Source of the DNA: Anaerolineae bacterium
GTDB taxonomy: Bacteria; Chloroflexota; Anaerolineae; Promineifilales; Promineifilaceae
Assembly (NCBI GenBank): GCA_023382655.1
Contig: JAHDWK010000033.1
Span: forward strand, 1 to 64,000
DNA: 64,000 nt
Direction of reading: 5' to 3'
Translations under genes and position numbers: made by a program
Notes under the pieces: generated by a model
Seen by the model: the letters and a program-made list of their open reading frames with translations, nothing else
Told to the model about the DNA's origin: nothing
Databases searched by the model: none
Part shown: positions 59,276-64,000 of the stretch, piece by piece
Position numbering within the stretch: position 1 is the first letter of the stretch
How the letters are laid out: each line of letters starts with the position of its first letter

Positions 59276-60001
59276 CTAAGAGATGACAGGAATTTTGAGC
59301 ACCTGTCCCGTCACAATGTAGTGCGGGTTCACAATGCCGTTAGCTTCGGCAATATAAGTCCAACTCATGCCAAACCGTAACCCAATGCGGAACAAGTTGT
59401 CACCTGGCTGTACCACGTAGTAAGTGAAGTTGCCATCCGGTGGTTGGCCACCACTGCCGCCGGTACCACCCGCTGGCGGGATGCGAATGGCCTGACCTAC
59501 CACGACAAAATTGGGGTTGGGTATGCCGTTGTATTGTGCCAGCACCGTCCAGGAATACCCATATTGCAGCCCGATGCGGAAGAGATTCTCCCCTGGCTGC
59601 ACAATGTGAATGACTTCCTGGGTGGGGGGTATGCCGCCGCCACCGCCGCCAGCCGGCGTGGGGGGAACTGCTGTGGGTATAGGTGTGGGCACGGCCGTTG
59701 GTTGGGTCTGGTCGGTCGGTTGTGGCGTGGGTTGAGCCTGATCGCCGGATTCAGGAGTTGGTTGGACCTGACCGCCTGGGTCGGCGGTTGGTTGGGCCTG
59801 GTCGCCTGTTTCTGGCGTGGGCTGTATTTGCCCGTCGCCCGGTTCTGGCTGTGGCGTGCCATCAGTTCCACCACCCACATTGGGATCAAGGGTGGCGGTG
59901 GGGTCGTCCCTGCCGGGGATGGGCATTTCACAGGCAGACAAAACGAGCATGAAGGCTAAGAGTAAAACGAGAACGGTAAGAAGCTTTCGAGGGGACACCA
60001 T
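59276..60001 (-). CDS. Lipoprotein with two LysM domains
   Basis: The 241-aa protein starts at 60001 with MVSPRKLLTVLVLLLAFMLVLSAC, a lipoprotein signal with a GGAGG Shine-Dalgarno. A low-complexity Pro/Thr/Gln linker with repeats of (Q)AQPTP-type units follows to about residue 140. Two LysM domains lie in the C-terminal half (HIVQPGENLFRIGLQYGYSWTVLAQYNGI and YVVQPGDNLFRIGLRFGMSWTYIAEANGI), which bind N-acetylglucosamine polymers such as peptidoglycan. A lysozyme-like domain is absent. It probably anchors or localises another protein at the wall, though no partner is obvious in the neighbourhood. Confidence 0.92.
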   Translation of the reverse strand: MVSPRKLLTVLVLLLAFMLVLSACEMPIPGRDDPTATLDPNVGGGTDGTPQPEPGDGQIQPTPETGDQAQPTADPGGQVQPTPESGDQAQPTPQPTDQTQPTAVPTPIPTAVPPTPAGGGGGGIPPTQEVIHIVQPGENLFRIGLQYGYSWTVLAQYNGIPNPNFVVVGQAIRIPPAGGTGGSGGQPPDGNFTYYVVQPGDNLFRIGLRFGMSWTYIAEANGIVNPHYIVTGQVLKIPVIS

Positions 60002-60115
60002 AATTGACCTCCACTGATTATTGACGGCCGTGCATTCCTTCTTGCCTGACCGACGGATACATTTACATAACAGGTGAACATAATATAACATGTTTTTTTC
60101 GTTACGTAAAGTTGT

Positions 60116-61768
60116 TTAGGAGGATGGCATCATAGGAATTTTTACCCCTCGCTCTTTTGCTGTCTGAATGGCTGCTGGATAACCGGCATCCACATGGCGC
60201 ACCACACCCATACCGGGGTCAACGGTTAACACACGCTGCAAGCGGGTGGCTGCTTCTGGCGTGCCATCGGCCACAATCACCTGCCCGGCGTGCAGGCTGT
60301 AACCAATGCCCACGCCACCGCCATGATGAAAACTAACCCAGGTGGCCCCGGCGGCGGTGTTGATCAGGGCATTGAGGATGGGCCAGTCGCCAATGGCGTC
60401 GGAACCATCGCGCATTCCTTCCGTTTCCCGGTTGGGGCTGGCGACGGAACCGGCGTCCAGATGGTCACGGCCAATAACGATGGGCGCTTTCACGGCGCCG
60501 CTGGCGACGAGTTCATTAAATAACAATCCGGCTTTGTCTCGTTCGCCGTAACCCAACCAACAAATACGGGCAGGCAGCCCTTGAAAGTGAACTTTTTCCT
60601 GGGCCAGGGTGATCCAGCGGTGCAGGGCTTCGTTCTCCGGGAACAATTCCAGGATGGCGCGGTCGGTGACGTAGATGTCTTCGGGGTCGCCGCTGAGGGC
60701 CACCCAACGGAATGGGCCTTTGCCTTCGCAGAATAACGGCCGTATATACGCCGGTACAAACCCCGGATAACTAAACGCTTCCGTCACCCCTTCGTCAAAG
60801 GCTCGCTGCCGCAAATTGTTGCCGTAGTCAAAGACGATAGCGCCCTGCTTTTTGAATTCTACCATAGCGGCACACTGGGCGGCCATAGATTGGGCCGACA
60901 GGCGGGCAAATTCGGTGGGGTTTGTATCGTGCAGGACACGGCCGTCGGCAAACGACAACGTATGCGGAAAATAAGCCAGATAATCATGCGCCGAAGTCTG
61001 GTCCGTCACCATATCCGGGATGCGCCCTTCGGCCAGCAGGCGCGGGAATACATCGGCGGCATTGCCGATGAGGCCAATCGAACGCGGCAAGCCAGCATTG
61101 ACATAATGCTCAACCCGTTTCAGCGCGTCGGTATAATCCTCGGCCACTTCATCAATGTAGCGGTGTTCCAGGCGACGGTTAGCGCGCCATTCATCCACCT
61201 CGACCAGCAGCCCCACGCCGCCATTCATAGTAATCGCCAGTGGTTGTGCGCCACCCATTTCGCCCAATCCGGCCGTCAGTATCCATTTGCCTTGCAGCGA
61301 AGGCCAGCCGGCCTGCCGCGCTGCTTCGGCAAATGTTTCATACGTGCCCTGCAAAATTCCCTGCGTGCCAATATATATCCAGCTCCCGGCCGTCATCTGC
61401 CCATACATGATCAGACCTGCCGCTTCCCATTTGTCAAAGTTCTCCTGGGTAGCCCAATGGGGCACCATGTTGGAATTGGCAATCAGGACACGCGGCGCGT
61501 CGGCGTGAGTGCGGAATACGGCCACCGGTTTACCGCTTTGCACCAGCAGCGTTTCATCATTTTCCAGAGTGCGCAAGGCGGCAAGGATAGCGTCAAACGC
61601 TTCCCAATTGCGGGCGGCGCGCCCGCGCCCACCATACACGATCAGGTTTTGCGGATCACCGGCCACGTCAGGGTCGAGATTATTTTGCAGCATACGGTAG
61701 GCAGCTTCTTGCAGCCAGCCTTTACAAGACAGCTTGGTACCAACTGGGGCACGTATAATGCGGTTCAT
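60116..61768 (-). CDS. hutU: Urocanate hydratase HutU
   Basis: HutU converts urocanate to imidazolonepropionate in histidine breakdown, using tightly bound NAD+. The 550-aa sequence is of normal length and has family motifs: NLIVYGGRGRAARNWEAF, YGQMTAGSWIYIGTQGI, LTAGLGEMGGAQPLA, and the segment with catalytic Cys in ARICWLGYGERDKAGL. It is otherwise unaccompanied: hutH, hutI and hutG are not in this window. A hairpin (61792-61812) lies between its start and the next gene. Start as given; an alternative is not needed. Confidence 0.96.
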   Translation of the reverse strand: MNRIIRAPVGTKLSCKGWLQEAAYRMLQNNLDPDVAGDPQNLIVYGGRGRAARNWEAFDAILAALRTLENDETLLVQSGKPVAVFRTHADAPRVLIANSNMVPHWATQENFDKWEAAGLIMYGQMTAGSWIYIGTQGILQGTYETFAEAARQAGWPSLQGKWILTAGLGEMGGAQPLAITMNGGVGLLVEVDEWRANRRLEHRYIDEVAEDYTDALKRVEHYVNAGLPRSIGLIGNAADVFPRLLAEGRIPDMVTDQTSAHDYLAYFPHTLSFADGRVLHDTNPTEFARLSAQSMAAQCAAMVEFKKQGAIVFDYGNNLRQRAFDEGVTEAFSYPGFVPAYIRPLFCEGKGPFRWVALSGDPEDIYVTDRAILELFPENEALHRWITLAQEKVHFQGLPARICWLGYGERDKAGLLFNELVASGAVKAPIVIGRDHLDAGSVASPNRETEGMRDGSDAIGDWPILNALINTAAGATWVSFHHGGGVGIGYSLHAGQVIVADGTPEAATRLQRVLTVDPGMGVVRHVDAGYPAAIQTAKERGVKIPMMPSS

Positions 61769-61791
61769 GTTTCCTAACTCCTCATGGTGTA

Positions 61792-61812
61792 GCGCGATTT
61801 GCCAAATCGCGC
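61792..61812. repeat. Hairpin upstream of hutU
   Basis: Nine-bp arms GCGCGATTT (61792-61800) and AAATCGCGC (61804-61812), GCC loop. It lies 24 bp before the hutU start, so it is in the hutU leader or promoter region. The remaining 61813-62061 holds a TGTTATAATCC -10-like word at 61910-61920 and no gene. Confidence 0.75.
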
Positions 61813-61909
61813 CACGACACTGTTTTAAGGTGAAACGATAGTCTGAATGTCTAGGATTATAGGATTCAACGCCCGGTCTTCAAAGACTGTGTCTCTAATC
61901 AACTGCTTA

Positions 61910-61920
61910 TGTTATAATCC
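61910..61920 (+). promoter_or_regulatory. Probable -10 of the hybrid sensor kinase
   Basis: The word TGTTATAATCC, identical to 4441-4451, includes consensus TATAAT (61913-61918), about 145 bp upstream of the kinase start. This leaves a leader with no gene in it. Confidence 0.5.
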
Positions 61921-62061
61921 GCGGGCAAAGAGGGCTTAGGCTTAATCAATCAAATGATTTTCACAATTACCAATTTTGCCGATTCTGCCAACAACAAATA
62001 GATGGAGTGTGTGGAGAGGGGGCGGGAAGTATTGTTTGTGCCATCTCCAAACAAATGATTT

Positions 62062-64000
62062 ATGAGCGGCGAAACCATTCTGATAATTGACGACAGCAGA
62101 GAAATTGTAAAACACCTGACCGAATATATGCTGCCCACGTTTGGCTACCAGACGTTGTATGCTTATGATGGGCAAACGGGTTTGCAACTTATTCGGGAGA
62201 AGAAGCCAGACCTGGTGCTGTTGGATTTGCATTTGCCGGAGATGACGGGGACGGATGTGCTGCAACAAATGGCGAAGGAGTCATTGAGTACGCCGGTTGT
62301 GTTGATGACGGGTTATGGTTCAGAGCAAAGTGCTATTGATGCGTTTCGTTTGGGGGCGAAAGATTACGTTATTAAACCCTTTACGGTAGATGAAATTACG
62401 GAAACGATAGACCGTGCCCTGGTGGAACCCCGTCTTTTGCATGACAAGGAGGAACTGGCCGAGCAACTGCGCCGGGCCAAAGTGGAACTAAGCCGCCAGG
62501 CGCATGAGATGGAAACGCTGTCTAATATTGGCAAAGCAATTGCTTCGTTGTTGAGTGTAGACCAGGTGTTGGAGCGGGTGCTGGAAGCCGCCACACAGCT
62601 CACCGGCGCCGAGGAAAGTATTATCTGGAAGCTCGATGAGAGCGGCGGACACCTGTCGGCTTTCGGCAAGAAGAATGGACAATCGGGGCAGAAAGAACAG
62701 GAGCGGCTTTCCATCGCTGATTCGCAAATTGGGGAGGTGTTGCAAACGGGACGGCCGTGGCGCCAATCTCGTTCCTCCGGCCAGGGCATCAAATTGCAGG
62801 ATGAGTATTATGCCCGCGCTGTCTTGTTTGTGCCTCTCAAACTGCGGGGAGTGACTCTGGGTGTGTTGGGGGTCACGAACCTGGTTGCTTTCCGTTCATT
62901 CAGTAAACAAGATGAATTTCTGCTCTCATTTCTGGCCGATTATGCCGCTATTGCCCTGGAAAATGCGCGTGTTTTTCAAGCGGCCGACCAGGCATTGGCC
63001 GGTCGCCTGGTGGAGCTCAATGTGCTGGGCGAAATTACCCGCACCATTACCTCTACCCTGGAATTAGAAGAAGTGGTGCGCCTGACCATCAATCAGGTGC
63101 ATGATAGCTGGCGAATTGAAGCCTCTTCTTTGTGGTGGCTGGATGAATCAGGACAATCGCTCAAGGTGCTGGCCAATGTGGGAACGCCGTCAGAGGTTTT
63201 GAATGGTGTACGCCTGCCGGTGGACGAAGGCATTGCTGGCGCGGTAGCCCGGACGGGAAAATGGATTTACTCAAATGATGTGGCTACCCATCCGCTGCAC
63301 TTTCGCAAAGCCGATGAATTGACCGGTTTTGCCACCCGTTCCCTGCTCTGTGTGCCGCTGGTCTTTCGGCGACAGGTGGTGGGGGTGATGGAACTGCTGA
63401 ATAAATTGGACGGCGATTTTGATGATCAGGACGTGGAACGGGCGCTGTCTATTGCTTCGGCGGTGGCGATTGCGGTTTCTAATGCCTTGCTTTTTCGGGA
63501 AGCAGAGGCGCGTAAACAACATTTGGAAGCGACGCTGGAACATAACAACAGCCCGATTCTGATTACCGATGCACGGGGGCGGATGCTTTTGCTGAATCAG
63601 GAGGCGCGCAAACGGCTAAATCTGGTGGCTGAGGCGATTGGCAATCCGGTGGCGCAGGTGATTCATCCGCCGGAAGTGGTGGCGTTGCTGACGGAACCGC
63701 TGGTGGACACGGCCGTAGACCTGATGCTGCCGGATGGGTCGGTGTGGCTGCCACGGGTAGCGCCGATTCCGGGTCACGGCCGTATCCTCATCTTGCAAGA
63801 CATTACCCACCTGCGCGACCTGGACAAAGCCAAAGACCATTTTGTCGCCACCATTTCCCACGATATGCGCGCCCCATTGACCCAAATCCGTGAACTGGCA
63901 CACCGCTTAAACACGGTCGGCGGCTTAAATGAAGAACAAGACCAGATTGCCACCCATATCTTGCAGGCAACCGAAAAAATGATGGGTCTGGTGGATGGAT
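62062..64000 (+). CDS. Hybrid signalling protein REC-GAF-GAF-PAS-HisKA (3' end outside the window)
   Basis: The frame runs open from ATG 62062 to the window end, giving 646 residues visible. A receiver domain (SGETILIIDDSREIVKHLTEYM, acceptor in LVLLDLHLP, VVLMTGYG, YVIKPFT) is followed by a linker and two GAF domains (about residues 150-305 and 320-490). A PAS-type segment follows (HNNSPILITDARGRMLLLN, about 490-570). Then comes a HisKA start with the phospho-acceptor His in FVATISHDMRAPLTQIREL. The HATPase domain must lie beyond the edge. It is a candidate kinase partner for other receivers here, and its first 300 residues resemble the REC-GAF-PAS protein at 34536. The gene follows a word-repeat-rich leader. 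Confidence 0.88.
   Translation, partial: MSGETILIIDDSREIVKHLTEYMLPTFGYQTLYAYDGQTGLQLIREKKPDLVLLDLHLPEMTGTDVLQQMAKESLSTPVVLMTGYGSEQSAIDAFRLGAKDYVIKPFTVDEITETIDRALVEPRLLHDKEELAEQLRRAKVELSRQAHEMETLSNIGKAIASLLSVDQVLERVLEAATQLTGAEESIIWKLDESGGHLSAFGKKNGQSGQKEQERLSIADSQIGEVLQTGRPWRQSRSSGQGIKLQDEYYARAVLFVPLKLRGVTLGVLGVTNLVAFRSFSKQDEFLLSFLADYAAIALENARVFQAADQALAGRLVELNVLGEITRTITSTLELEEVVRLTINQVHDSWRIEASSLWWLDESGQSLKVLANVGTPSEVLNGVRLPVDEGIAGAVARTGKWIYSNDVATHPLHFRKADELTGFATRSLLCVPLVFRRQVVGVMELLNKLDGDFDDQDVERALSIASAVAIAVSNALLFREAEARKQHLEATLEHNNSPILITDARGRMLLLNQEARKRLNLVAEAIGNPVAQVIHPPEVVALLTEPLVDTAVDLMLPDGSVWLPRVAPIPGHGRILILQDITHLRDLDKAKDHFVATISHDMRAPLTQIRELAHRLNTVGGLNEEQDQIATHILQATEKMMGLVDG

Noticed and set aside
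60890..61777. 295-codon open frame opposite hutU
   Set aside because: Antisense shadow of a strongly conserved urocanase; no independent motif.
1..64000. tRNA and rRNA genes
   Set aside because: I looked in the intergenic gaps and found no tRNA-like TTCGANTC arm or rRNA-like stretch.

Overview
The window looks like one chromosomal segment of a Chloroflexota bacterium, most likely Anaerolineae-like. This is inferred from the mix of genes: many secreted or lipid-anchored proteins with Thr/Pro-rich linkers, a PknB-type kinase with an extracellular tail, REC-GAF-PAS signalling proteins, crtB/crtI carotenoid genes, a solo urocanase and a Gram-positive-type LexA. The lineage is not proven here. 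I see no rRNA, tRNA, CRISPR array, transposase or prophage.

Layout. 1-4.3 kb carries the dnaG-rpoD pair on the minus strand. 4.5-10.9 kb is accessory: a CBM6-like secreted protein, a nucleotidyltransferase/antitoxin-like pair, a sugar-nucleotide-epimerase-like protein, a lysyl-oxidase-domain lipoprotein, an antitoxin-like/HNH pair and a PEP-synthase-like fragment. 11-20.2 kb holds envelope proteins: SH3b-NBR1-SdrD protein, a frameshifted two-repeat lipoprotein, a Ser/Thr kinase and a 1372-aa BNR-propeller protein. 20.4-23 kb is crtB-crtI, followed on the minus strand by an FAD oxidase, a GldG/DUF4350-like protein and SppA. 28.4-35.8 kb has recF, a REC-GAF-PAS-cyclase, rsmG, a family 5 binding protein and a REC-GAF-PAS protein. 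35.8-38.2 kb has lexA and an FtsK-like solo ATPase with SOS-box-like operators. 38.2-43.8 kb is a minus-strand catabolic cluster (sarcosine-oxidase-like, Rieske oxygenase broken by an amber codon, S15 hydrolase, DmpA-type peptidase). 44-55.4 kb is a tandem array of three giant secreted TolB-propeller paralogues. 55.4-64 kb has a hypothetical protein, prepilin peptidase, penicillin-acylase family protein, LysM lipoprotein, urocanase and the 5' part of a hybrid sensor kinase.

Two sequence-level signals run through the whole window and are not explained by the genes. First, the octamer palindrome ACGGCCGT occurs about 130 times by my manual count, in coding and intergenic DNA alike, where roughly one or two would be expected by chance. 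This resembles the HIP1 phenomenon of cyanobacteria but with another word. Second, most intergenic gaps contain a near-perfect hairpin built of a short locally repeated word (for example GATTGGA, GTCAAGTGTCAGGT or GATTACCG). Such hairpins sit between convergent, co-directional and divergent genes.

Functionally the window combines housekeeping replication, transcription and repair genes (dnaG, rpoD, recF, lexA, rsmG) with cell-surface and signalling functions. At least two genes (the lipoprotein at 12.7 kb and the Rieske oxygenase at 39.4 kb) each carry a single inactivating change in otherwise intact reading frames.
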